NCBI GenBank assembly: GCA_003260075.1 | Contig: QLIY01000009.1 | Span: forward strand, 177,747-241,746 | Reading direction: 5' to 3' | From: Phallusia mammillata | Lineage: Eukaryota > Chordata > Ascidiacea > Phlebobranchia > Ascidiidae | Length of the DNA stretch: 64,000 nucleotides | Translations under genes and position numbers: made by a program | In this document: piece by piece, positions 46,801 to 58,577 of the stretch | Numbering within the stretch: the first letter of the stretch is position 1 | How the letters are laid out: each line of letters begins with the position of its first letter | The notes under the pieces: generated by a model | The model's database searches: none | The model's input: the letters and a program-made list of their open reading frames with translations, nothing else | What the model was told of the DNA's origin: nothing

Positions 46801-49800
46801 TTCTTTCAACAACATATATACAAATAGGTCTAACTCTGTGACAAGTGTTTTACACTAATTGTACAATGATAAAATGTAAATGTGGCCAACGTTATGTCTT
46901 ATGTGAACATTTGGAGAACGTAGATCAGTCAAATTGAAATTCCAATCCATTGCCTCCAATCGGGCTTTTGGTTTCTTTTAAATATAAATGCGTTTCCTTT
47001 TATTTCACCAATTATGCAAAACTGAAGAAAGGGGAAATTTATTTCATATTGTCAACATTTAATCACCTCTGGCTGACTCCGGGTCGCTCATTCGGGATTG
47101 AACAGTCACTGAAGCAGTTTGGGTCAGATCGGTTCCAGTCCTCCACACGCTCACTTCCAAGTGACCGGCGCTTTCATCGACCTCGTATAAATCGTTGTCG
47201 AAGTAGAACAAGGGTTCTGCATCAAAAATAAAACGCTGTTGATGAGTGGAACGAAAAGGTGAAGCCGTTCTTAACCCTAAAATCCGACTATAATCCAGCA
47301 AAACTCAACGCTGACAGCTCGCAATGCTAGCAGCAGGTGAAAAGTTAATCATACCATAAACAACTCAGACATGATACAGAACCAAGTTTGCTAAATATAT
47401 TGTAAAAAAATGCCATATAAGTTTGCAGCTGAGCATTTTGACTTACATTTCTGACAAAAAGCGTAATAGCTAAAAATATTTCGAAAATCCCGGTATTGAT
47501 TCAAAAATTTTTGTTCTGAATGAAATGTTCCAGTGGTTTCTGTGGATTTCCTAAGCGATTTGTTGCGCGTGTTAGAATTTCGATGCGGTAACAATTAGCT
47601 AGTGTGCGGTGGAATTAGCATTATAGGGCACTTTGCCTCTCGACATTAACTCCACGGGGAATTCATATACGGTTTTAGAACGATAAACGATTTTTGGTCA
47701 GGAATGCAGATCTGGTGCGGCCGGAATCCGGAATAAGCGGTCATGGCCGGGGTGTCAGGCGCCGGACGGCCATTCACGGACCTGGCATGCCGGCGTCAGC
47801 AATTCGCGTGACGTCACGGTGAGGCTGGGCGTCTTTGTGTGTTCCAGACGCTGGGATTTGGAAATTGCTATTTGGGACCCTTAAGGACAGAGCGGTTTCC
47901 AATACTACATATCGGGCCGGGAACTTGTGATAACTTTGGCTGGGTTTGCGTGATCCATCACCGTCAGTTTACAGTAGCGGTCGCCTCTTGGTTATCGACA
48001 AAGGCCCGGTAGCTCCCTGGTCTGGCGCGGTTTGAAGTAAGCGAAACGTCGGTTCAAAGACGCTGCCCGGTCTTATCGCTTTCGGTCTTTAAACTGTGTT
48101 CTTAATATACCAACGCATCTACCTATATTTTTCCCAGCATGCTATTTTTGTGTCGAGTTCCAACAATGCAATGTTACTACTTTGTAAAAAATTCCTAATG
48201 GCCTCTTTAGTCTCCGTAAACTTTGACCTACCGTCGTCTTCGTCAGCAAGAACGACGATTTCACTGCTGGAGAAGTTGCCAAGGCGACCGCCCATAGGTG
48301 TCGTTAACTTCACGTGGAAGTTTTCATCGGGTTCGTACAATGAATCGTCGATCACAACGATGCGACAAAACTTCTCCGACTCTCCGCGGCCAAACCTATA
48401 AGAATTGTATTAAAGTTAAGTTTTGCCCAATTAAGGTCTGATCACCAATTGAATTCGCTTTATTGTGCACTTACGTTATCAGACTGTTGTGATCTTCCGG
48501 ACGACTAATGTAATCTGAGAAGGAGAGGACGGCGGACGGTGTGGTACCAGTGGCCTCATCTGAGAAAAACGTACATCAAGGGGTTATTTTTGTTCATTAC
48601 ACCTACAGTTCCCTATACAAACGGACATCACAAAATATCGGCTTAAAATGGCAACCTATAGGTTTTCACTGAACCCGGCACTTTAAAATTTGTGGGCATC
48701 ATCATTTTCAACCTCGCTGTGGCGCATTGCACCTGGTGTTTGGTAAACTGAGTGACTGTAATACACACTTTGTCACGAGAAACCAGTGTTTGACTGTGCA
48801 GGCAACCAGCTGCGTAGGCGAGTTAAAGCCAATCAGAGCCATGTTTGCATTAATTAAACACAGGGTCTTCATAAACGAAATTGAAAAAATGCTGATAAAA
48901 AATATTGTGTGTTGTTGAGTTTTATAAAAGGTTAAGGAATAAACAAAATGTTTACTACTGTTTTGTGTCGTTTAATCCGAATAACTGACACATGAAAACA
49001 AATAACATCTGCTTTTATACCGATAACCTTTTCCCCATAAACCCATATCGGTAAAATTATGTGAAATAAAATAAATATTTTTGTACGAAGAACAGCAACT
49101 GGCTTAGCGACAGCGCCCGCAAAAAAAGATATCGCATAAGGGTGCCAATTACCCTCAATCAAACGTGTCAATGGCGAAGTCTTCCTCCATCAAAGGCGCA
49201 AAAAAGTCAAAGGTCTCCAGGTTTCTATACTTGGACGCGTGGTAAATGTGACCTGAAGCATGTGACGGCGCGATTTCACGATGTAACAGCGTTATTACGT
49301 TTGGTTATACGTGGTTTCCGGGGCATCATTAGAAGCACGAAGATCGGCCAAATTGATGTCCCACGCGGCAGAGGTTATCATAGCTTAAATCAAGAAAGTG
49401 GATGTTGCCTTTCTATCTTTTTGGGGTGCTTGTACAACCAAAGGAGTTTGTTGAGTAAAATGCACTGGCGTCATAACAAGATACCCTTAATGCTTTAGCC
49501 GACGAAAGCTGAAGCCAACACACCCAAAAATTCGTGTATCGAATAATCGAATCTTATAAATTGGTGGTCCAACACACATTAGATGCATTGGGATGCGATT
49601 TCGTCTAGAACCTATAGGCATTGCACATGTTTATTGAGTAACGCTTGTATGTGTATTACTGCTCCACGCAAAATTTTGGAAAATGGACAGTTTTATGTCC
49701 CGGTTTTTGAGTAATTTATTTCTATAATATTGCTATTTGTATTATGTTGTGTATATTTTTGCGAATCAATACAGTGCAACATTACATGAGTCAGTGGAAA

Positions 49801-52287
49801 ATATTTCGACGAGTAAATTCGATCGCCATCGGCCTTTGACATTTCGAAAAATATCTCTGTGGCCCCATTTTCGTATCCGTTACATGGACGGGAACGTAAT
49901 GCAGTCACAGAGATCGTGTAATTGACTACAGATGTGCCCGGAGTTCCGGCCTTATGAAGAAAATTGTAGATTTTTTCCAATTTGTTGTGACATTGCGCAT
50001 TCGCAGTTTACTAGGTTATATACAAGCCGTACTCGAGTATAACTGGCATCGCAGGCACTAGGAAACTTTTTTGGGATTCTAAATTTTCTTGTATGCAATG
50101 TGTAATTGTGAACGCAGCATGTATATTGCAAATGAAAGGGTGATTAAAACATCAATTAAGCCCGTTTTTTATTATTATACCTAAAACATTACATAGCCCC
50201 AAATTTATTTTAGAGGTGTTAACAATCAATCTTCCGTTAAATTGGATTTAAATTGGCTGGATTCCGGCTTACAGCAAATTTTGGGTGAGCGATACTTCCA
50301 ATTTGGTTGCGACTTGACCAAATGGCGGAAAACATTTTTGGTCGATAGAGTGCACTAAAGATTCGCCGCTGTAATTCAGCCTCCAGGCCTTTTCAGCATT
50401 TTTTTGTTTTCCCCAACAAACATTTTAAGTTTTTTTTCGCCACTGTTCATCGCGTGGTATCTCCGTTTAAAAAACTGCGGTCGCATCACGTCGGATTGTT
50501 TTACAAACAAACACGACTGTTCACTCACAAAGGCGACCGCAGTTTACGATTGGGTGCGCCTTCCACCAGGTGCGGACACGACAATTGTCTGATCGTCGCG
50601 ATGAGCTTTAAAATTAAAGTGGAAATCGGTTGCGCTTCTCCTGAGCCCATGTCAATATATGCGTGAGCTTTTTGGCCCATCGAAAATTCTTAGCTATTTG
50701 TGGCTGTTACAAATGCTGCGCTCAAACAGTAGGTCTTGTGTATGGCGCTTCCGACAGAATGTCAAAAATATGGCAAGAGCTTTTAATGTAAACGCTTTGG
50801 GTGTATATTTAGCGCAATCGGAAGTGCAGCAGACTTCATTATAGGTCAAACTCCCTTCCTGTTTCAAACAGTCTCTTGTCTGTCGATATTGTTAAAAGGT
50901 GTGCAAAATATCTTTAAACCGCAAATATTTTTATATCTAACCTGGTTCTGTGTAGCAAATCACCATAAGCTCGTTGCTAATGTCACCGGATCTTCGAACG
51001 GGAATGTTGATCTCGCCGATGTCTTCTTCTACCTTGTACTGCTCTTTCGGAATAAATACCGTAGATTCTGGAAATCAGTTGGAAATGTGTGTCAAGTGGC
51101 TCTTACGGGGATGAAAATGAATTGGCCAAATAAACGATTTTGTTGAGTTAACTTACCATCTTCTGGGTCTGTAATGGTAACAGTCGTATTCAGCGGTTCC
51201 TCTAGGATCGCCATGACAGGTTCCGAAAGTTCTATGTAGAAATTTTCCGATTCTTCATAAGCTTCGTCCTAGTGAAACGTTATTGCATGTTAGTTAATTT
51301 ATTTTAAATGTGTACAACTGTTGAACATTTCTTTTGCAAATTTACCGGCAAAATCCTGACTTTCCAGGTTGCTGTGGTTTGTCCCGGGTTAAACTGCACT
51401 TGGCTTGCCGATTTTCGCTTGAAATCTTCACGATTTGTTGCAGTTCCATCACGAGTACCAATACCTGTGTTATGTACATAATGTTAGCCACGAGATAGGC
51501 TAAACTTTCTGCACAGATACATGTGTGAAAAATGAAGCGTGGTAATGTAAATTTGATTGACGCTTGTTAACAACAGTTCTGTCAGCGTAGTGACAACCCA
51601 ATCCCGCTGGCTAAATGCAACGATAACAAAAATACGTATTCGTTTGCGATCGAAATGGCACAGATTCTTGACTTCTCAAAAGCGGACGTCCGTAATCCCA
51701 CGCAGCGGGCGACCAAGGAATCGATCACAATTTTGCCGACAGCTCCTAATTCGAGGCCAATCCACAGGAGTTTTGGAGTATTCGCGACACCAGGGGATCG
51801 CGGTTCTTGCACTTGACCCGAGCCCTTGAGTTTTTACCGCACTATCAACGCGGAGCCTGTTACGGGCGATCACTATACTCAATCCATTCGTCTCACTTCG
51901 CGTCGATTTTTATTGCTTCCTGCTTACATTATAGGAATATATTGATGTGTACGAAAGAGCCGGGTTTATTAGTTGTTTTTTAGGCGAATATTTTTCAATC
52001 GTTGGTTTTGCTTGGCGAGTTTAAGAACTAAGGATTAACCCTGGAAACGAAACCAAAATTCTCACTTTATCAGTAACGATCAACTGTCGGCTCTATACCC
52101 AAACATCTTTCCTATTTCGGATTTTACCAAGAATACTTACTGACAAATGAGGTCTCTCCAAGGTAACCACGTCGCTTTAAAGTGACTTCAAGTATTTTGG
52201 TGTCTTCTGTGACTGAGTAGGTGGCGCTCTCGAATGAAATGAGGGCCCAGTTGAGACGAAATTGTTGGGCTACCAATTTGTTATCAC
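32974..52287 (-). CDS. FREM2/FRAS1-related extracellular matrix protein, 3' part (25 exons)
   Basis: Basement-membrane-associated giant protein; vertebrate FRAS1/FREM complexes anchor epithelium to matrix. Exons in coding order: 52141-52287, 51346-51464, 51157-51268, 50942-51067, 48475-48559, 48232-48395, 47067-47216, 43396-43605, 42934-43131, 40252-40416, 39062-39244, 38678-38808, 37774-37926, 37604-37689, 37332-37534, 36829-37057, 36498-36644, 36338-36437, 35282-35471, 34941-35173, 34736-34870, 34543-34669, 34196-34383, 33736-33882, 32974-33519. All phases agree, about 1,424 codons. Five Calx-beta domains span the first 12 exons; then a FREM2-specific region ([53 protein letters not shown]), one membrane segment and a short tail ending EEV. 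The first exon begins mid-codon, so the start and the CSPG repeats lie upstream, not seen here. FRAS1 is the alternative, but the ending favours FREM2. Confidence 0.94.
33385..33459 (-). other. Two candidate proprotein-convertase sites in FREM2
   Basis: R-K-R-R before Ser (33448-33459) and R-A-K-R before Ala (33385-33396) lie in the last exon between the GREWY motif and the membrane segment. Both fit the furin consensus R-X-K/R-R. Vertebrate FRAS1/FREM2 are cleaved in this juxtamembrane zone to release the ectodomain. Confidence 0.65.
39303..39561. repeat. G10 spacer between duplicated FREM2 intron flanks
   Basis: G10 at 39427-39436; 39303-39426 and 39438-39561 are nearly identical. Contains GGTTCGATTCC, which resembles a tRNA B box, but no A box or cloverleaf. 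Confidence 0.78.
40773..40834. other. Run of 62 G, probable gap placeholder
   Basis: An uninterrupted G run in a FREM2 intron without duplicated flanks. It creates false poly-glycine and poly-proline reading frames. Confidence 0.6.
40835..42933. other. FREM2 intron, no other gene seen
   Basis: Intron between exons 42934-43131 and 40252-40416. It holds a G10 spacer and duplicated flanks at 41519-41667 (G run 41588-41597), but nothing coding. Confidence 0.5.
41519..41667. repeat. G10 spacer between duplicated FREM2 intron flanks
   Basis: 41519-41587 and 41599-41667 differ by one or two bases around ten G. Confidence 0.8.
43899..44015. repeat. G10 spacer between duplicated FREM2 intron flanks
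   Basis: 43899-43946 and 43968-44015 are copies; G10 at 43947-43956. The short CAAGGCC sequence after the spacer also matches DNA before the first copy. Confidence 0.75.
44016..47066. other. Long CpG-rich FREM2 intron, no other gene seen
   Basis: About 3 kb with balanced base composition and frequent CpG, quite unlike the POSH introns. It contains the G10 duplication at 45782-45978. I see no convincing exon on either strand. Confidence 0.5.
45782..45978. repeat. G10 spacer between duplicated FREM2 intron flanks
   Basis: 45782-45874 and 45886-45978 are near-identical; G10 at 45875-45884. Confidence 0.8.
50472..50545. repeat. Perfect 13-bp inverted repeat
   Basis: AAACTGCGGTCGC (50472-50484) and its exact complement (50533-50545) enclose 48 bp. 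It lies in a FREM2 intron. It may be a tiny MITE or a hairpin; no target duplication is evident. Confidence 0.6.
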
Positions 52288-55200
52288 CTGCAAACAACGC
52301 AACCTGTTTAGCCTTATGTTTTAAACTTTGAAATCCGCTGGCTTATACTTTTAAGTACACTGCTGTTTTGTTCTCATTAAACATAACATTGAATGGTAGC
52401 AATAACAAAAATAGTTTGCGTGGGAGCAGTAAGGAATCGCAAAGTAATATATCTCGTATAAATATCACAACGCAGTTTGAACTCTAATCAGATGACCACA
52501 CGCAGGGAGCACTTTTATCCACCCGGGGTTGGACCAGGAGCACAATGGCCGGGCTTAGGCCTAAAATAACCGAATTTGATGATCAAAGGGCAATAAAAGT
52601 CACATTAGACGCCGAAAAACTCCATATCAAGGGGGAGTGGGCTAGCGTGGGCAATTTGTGCTTGATCTAAGCAACGGACAGTGTGTCACGCAAATATCTC
52701 ACCAACGGTGCGAATGGTCATACATCTTTTACATTAGGTGATGTCCACTATGGCGACAGTTCAAAAGTTCATGTTTTTTGTTGTGTAAAGATGTCGGTAA
52801 CACCCGGCATATAAATGTTTTCGATATACTAATCAAACAAAATTTTCACTTGTCAATAAGCACATGAAGCATCGCAAGAGCTATTCAACAATAATGCTAA
52901 CAATTTTATTGTGTCATAATTTTGAATCTTTTAAAACATTCTTTTAACAAGGAGTTCAAACAGATTGCCGAAACTGTTCAGCTGTAAGGTGGAGTAAAAC
53001 TGTATGAGAAACTGATACAACATGTAACACGGGTCACACAAAAACGAGCTCGGTGTCGCTGGGGGTGTGGGCGACTTTCCGGCGGCGAACGTATGATGTG
53101 AAGTGGCGATCAAGTGGCGAGTTGCCATCGATCAGCCACCCTCGTCATAACCCTAAGTGGAAATGAAACAATGCGCAAAAATGTTGTCGCCGATTATAGC
53201 ATTTTTGCGACGAGACCGGATCCCGGTAGCTCAGAAGATGTCGCGTCCCAGGACTGCGATTAAGGCCCATGGACACAATGGATCCCGCTTAATCCCACTG
53301 CGCGTGGAAGTATCTGTGTATATGATCCGCGGATTTAGACGCGAGTCATCGACCACACGAAAGCGCGAGGCTGAGAGCGTTTGTTTAGCCGCTAAATGAC
53401 AGCGTCGGTTATCACTTAACAAAACAATAAACACCAACCACGGTCTGTCAGTTTGCTCTAGGTCGTGTGTTATTGTTGCGGAGACGATTCCGGACTTAAC
53501 TCGCTTTTGCACATATTAATAGATCTTGACTGTTCGTGCCTTTTCCACAAGTGCTAAATGTCATGAAAAAAATTGATCGATAACTTGGTGATGAAAGAAT
53601 TCTTGACAATGCTGAGTATGTTCATTCAAAGGAAATGACTTTAACCGCGGGGTCGGAATTTCAAGGCAAGTGCAGAAGCATTCAGCTTCCGCTTGGCTGC
53701 CATAGCAAAGGGGAAAACATTCGTGAGAATCGCCCGATCTGGGCAAAAAAAACTTTCACGCTTGCCTTTGGCTTGTAATGACCCGCGTTGGACACGACCT
53801 GAATTGGGACACTCTCGCGTGCGTGCGGGCTCTGAGTAAATCTGCGCGGGGGCAAATTGCCGCTCGGGCAGAACCACAAGAAAGTACGACAAGGCCAAAC
53901 ATGGCGACGAATCCAGAAATTCCGCAGTCAACCGCGCGTCCCTCTGCCCCGCTTACACCTGGGTTATTGTAATTACACGTTGCAGGACGGGGGCAGGTAT
54001 GGGGTCGTCGCTTCAGTGTAAACTGGCGGTCGTTGGAGGTGCGAGTGACAAGCTCCCACCCCTTTCCATACATTTTCAACGGAGCCTGTATATCCATGCG
54101 ATGTCCTAAGCACGCGAAGCGTTTGGGCCACGGTAAGCGATTGCACCTGTAGGGGAAGTCACGTGATGTGTTTGACAAGCGCCCGGAATTTCGCTTTACC
54201 GGAAGGGACGCGCGTATCGCTACGTCAGCACTTGAAAACTAGGTAAACCGAATGAATACCCATCATCACGGACCAAGGAAAAAAATCTTCATCGAAACAT
54301 GATGTTCTTGCAATCAAGCTTTCTCGACTCGGCTAAGGTAAAATATAAAACATTGCTAAGAAAAAACAAACAAATTGACCATTCAAACAAACAAAACTTT
54401 AAATTTGCTAGAGAGAATTACTACGACAAAGTGGTTGCAGAATGTTAGACGCCATGTGGTAAAAAATCACTAAACTCACAAAGCTAAGCAACAAAAATTT
54501 TAAAGTTTGTTTAGGCCACAGCAAGCGTTAAACTAGGTCGCACTAAAGTGACGGAACCAAAAAATGATTGATTTTCAGAGTGATGGACGTAGTTTTATAA
54601 CGACTTTTGTCAATAGCAATTGATTTCCATCCCCGATACCCGGGTGATAGTTCGCACGCACAATTGGATAGTTTTCTCGCTGACAAGACATGCATAGGCT
54701 ATGGGCCGTGAGTAGGGCTGTCGTCGCCCAGATCAGCGGACCATCGCTTAGAATCAGCACGACACGAAAGAAATATGGGTCCTGAGCGACGCCGGGAAAA
54801 CGCGACACTACCCCGTTGAAATACGATCGGTAGCGAGACGCAAAACATCCACAATAGGCGTTGACTCAGAACCCGGGACTGCGGATCGGCTACACGCGGC
54901 CGTACTTCATTGTGTGTTTACCCTGTGCGTGCTTATGGCCGATTGCCAACGTGCCTCACATGTCGCGCCAAGCGATCGCCTTGACTGACCGGTAAAAACA
55001 AGAGCTCAGGAGATATTTTAGACAGATTCGTATCACGTGTTTTATCGCAGGCACCATGACCACTTTATTCAAGACACCTGTGCTTCTAGGTGGTTCGGAT
55101 TTTTTTGGACTTGCAAGAGTTGGTAAAACAAATCGGTTTTGTCATTGCCATGTTGCTGGTTTGCATATTGGCTGATGACCCAAAGCATCTTGTTGTTGAT

Positions 55201-55479
55201 AACGTTTTCCTAGAACATTAAACTGAAGGCGTGTCATGCATCTGCAGGCAACTATTGGCTAATAAGTTTCGTTAAGAAAACAAAAGCGGTTTACATAGTC
55301 TGATAGTGATCTTTGCATCAATACCCGAATCTTCTGGGATTAGTTCCACATTTCACAAAACATGAAAACGAACTCATTGCCAACCAACTTGATAGTACAA
55401 TTAACACAACGAAACGTAAAGACGTATTTGCACAACAAAGATATAGGGCTGAACGAGTCGAAACGCTCCATGTCCTGCA

Positions 55480-55679
55480 GGACGCAAATTCACCATGACG
55501 ATGTGACGTTGCGACCTGCTTTTAGTAAGATATGGACAGCGCGTCGCCTGTCGGATTAAGTCAAGTCCTTCATAGGGGGGGGGGGGACGCAAATTCACCA
55601 TGACGATGTGACGTTGCGACCTGCTTTTAGCAAGATATGGACAGCGCGTCGCCTGTCGGATTAAGTCAAGTCCTTCATA
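55480..55679. repeat. G-run spacer between duplicated flanks
   Basis: Twelve G at 55575-55586, two of them belonging to the second copy; 55480-55574 and 55585-55679 match closely. Confidence 0.8.
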
Positions 55680-57267
55680 TCTGCACTATCCCAGGACAGA
55701 GATAGAACTATAAGGGGAAGTGGAGATGATGGGTTTAAAGCATATGATTACTTTTTAGGTTTGGAGATACCTGAAAGAAAGTAGTAGCCTATTTGTATCT
55801 CCTTGTAACTTTTGCAGGATGAAATACCATGTATTACAACTCGTTTTCTCGCAACCATGACAACATAAAAGATCTTAACTTTTCATTGGTTTATCCCCAA
55901 AACACGCCAAGTGATTTTTTTATCTGATAAACGTTATGTCACAAGACGGAATTGACCAAATCTCGTTTTCGGGGTGGTCAAGTATGACTTAACGATTTGA
56001 CAACGTGACCGTTTCGTGCAATGCACCTGGAAGATCTCAAATTTGAGTGAAGGCTGGACACTGGACCCTGTTAATAACTGAAATGTCTTGACTGGCCCCT
56101 GATATCGGTTCATTAAAGGCTTAGTCCTTGACACATACAAATCCCTAAAATGTTGGGCAGCGATAAACCCCTGGCGGCCTACATGACCGGGAACATTCTA
56201 TGCTTCAATTTGTTAAGGGCCCGGCGCTGTCAAAGTATTTTGGTCGCTCCTTTTACTTGCAGCTTCCATTTGCACAGCAGTTCTTATCTGAGAGTAATGC
56301 GTCTTTCCGGCGGATCGATCTTAATGAGCGGCAAAAAAGCGATTGTCATTGGAAGTGCAAACTCCGAGAGGATGCGACTTTATTTTTGTTTTCAACTTTG
56401 ATCCTAGGCGCGAACACCCTGAAGGCACTCTTTTGTTCCTCCGCGGAAGGTTATGCGGGGGGTCTGCGTTCGATCAAGTTAAACTAGAGGTCAGTGTGCA
56501 ACTGGACATTAAACATGTTGAATTGTACACAAAGGGCAAGCTGGCCTGAAGGGGTTGCATTATTCTATTGGTCAAGGTTGCCTACAATTTGAAGGCCGCC
56601 TAAGCGCGGCACTACTCTCCTAATATGGACTAAATATGTCGCTGTGTGTAGTCTGGAAGTTGCAAGCACATCGGAACCCACCACTAGATGGCGTAAAACA
56701 CCTGGTATCACGTGATAACCGCGAAGCGCCTTCAGAAACGCGATCGACGGGTGTATAAGGCAGCGGCCCTGAGTCAGGGCCTGAAACTGGCCGCAGACTT
56801 TGCAAATCGTGTAACCCAATCGCTAATTTAAGGCACACCAAATAGCATGTACACAAGAATGCAAACCCAAATTCCTCTGTGTTAAAAATAGCCGTTTGAG
56901 TCTTATGTATCTAACCTGCAATGTTTCCAATGTATACAGTTAATATATTTTGGCAAACATTGGCGATTCCAAATAGCACTTTGGAAAATGTGAGCAAGAT
57001 AAAATGCTGCTGGCTTAACTTCTAAATATTATTGTGACCTTTTGCCTTAACTAAAGTGTCTGTGCTATTTTTATTGAAGCGAAAACAGCCAGGTTTACGT
57101 TTAAACTACTGGAAAATAGTTTTGTACATAACTTGTTGTTTATTTGTATGTGTGATATGCAAAAGTTGTTCTGTTTTAGGCAGATGCGAGTCACCCTATG
57201 TTGGATTTAAACCAAAATTCCCACGATATAAAGTAAAGAGGCACAAATTCACATCCAGCAATATGTG

Positions 57268-57440
57268 TGGTGAAATCAATCCGGCGCACTCCAATCACAA
57301 ACAAAGCTCCCAGACTAAGCTTACTGATTGAAGGCGCGGGCGCCCCCGGGGGGGGGGGGTGGTGAAATCAATCCGGCGCACTCCAATCACGAACAAAGCT
57401 CCCAGACTAAGCTTACTGATTGAAGGCGCGGGCGCCCCCC
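57268..57440. repeat. G-run spacer between duplicated flanks
   Basis: G run 57348-57359 between 57268-57347 and 57360-57440, which match except for single changes. Confidence 0.78.
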
Positions 57441-57935
57441 GAAAGAACAAATACTTTGCTGGGGTTCGCTACCGAGGAGGCCTGATCAGCTAATCTGTGG
57501 CATTTTACCAAAGCACACCGGCGCTGATCAGCAATCTAAGTCGATGGGAACGAAGCCGAATACTTTCAAATGCCATATTTTCCCTGCCCGCCCACTTGAC
57601 ACTACTGAAAAGGCGGAGTCACTCGGCGAAACTAGAGCTAGGGAAAGCGGCAACTAAAGCAAGTGGCGCAACGCCCTTGCCACCGGAGGGGGTCCTATTA
57701 GCTTGCCCTGGTTCATTGGCAAACAGTCGACAGGTTTCCAACCCAGCTAGACGATTGTTGTAACGGGATAGCAAAATGACATTGCAAAGCGTCCACATGA
57801 GGGGTGTAATTTTGGCACGAACGTAGTGTTATCTCGAGAAAATTCGGGCAAGAGAAATGCACTCGACAAAACTTCTATGCAGTCTACATCTCACGAAACT
57901 TTACTACATGCGCAACATAAATTTATTATACGTCG

Positions 57936-58136
57936 GTTTGAAAGATTGCCCTGGGTGGGGGCAGGGTGTTTGTGGGTATTAGAGACGCCAAATAACGGGT
58001 AATTGATGTAAAAGGCGCCTAAAGTTACCGGGGGGGGGGGAGTTTGAAAGATTGCCCTGGGTGGGGGCAGGGTGTTTGTGGGTATTAAAGACGCCAAATA
58101 ACGGGTAATTGATGTAAAAGGCGCCTAAAGTTACCG
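57936..58136. repeat. G-run spacer between duplicated flanks
   Basis: G run 58030-58040 between 57936-58029 and 58042-58136; the copies differ by single bases. Confidence 0.8.
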
Positions 58137-58426
58137 CAATGGTGAAAGAAGTCCAAGTTCCGCGAATCGGCAAAGACGTCAGAAGGTCTACAATCCTGCA
58201 ATCACCTGTCACCTTCCCCGTCTCACAAACATCGACAAGCAGCAAATGTTCACTTTTGGGAATACTATTTGCGTTCAAAATTTGTTTGATGTGTTTGCGT
58301 ACAAAAATAGACATTTAACTGGTGTATAGTCGATAAATGTGTTCGGAATGGAATTGTAATATTTTGAATTGCGCAGTCCGCAGTACAAAATTAAATAGCT
58401 TCCTGCTTCAGGAACCTGAACGTTGG

Positions 58427-58577
58427 TCCATATTGAAACTTTTCAACTAAACGAAGCTTCCAAAACGTATCTTCATATGTGCTGAATAAAACTTTAGGGG
58501 GGGGGGTTCCATATTGAAACTTTTCAACCAAACGAAGCTTCCAAAACGTATCTTCATATGTGCTGAATAAAACTTTA
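58427..58577. repeat. G10 spacer between duplicated flanks
   Basis: G10 at 58497-58506 between 58427-58496 and 58508-58577, one base different. Confidence 0.8.

Noticed and set aside
53218-53270. TAGCTCAG motif resembling a tRNA A box
   Set aside because: No T-arm or anticodon arm at the right distance.
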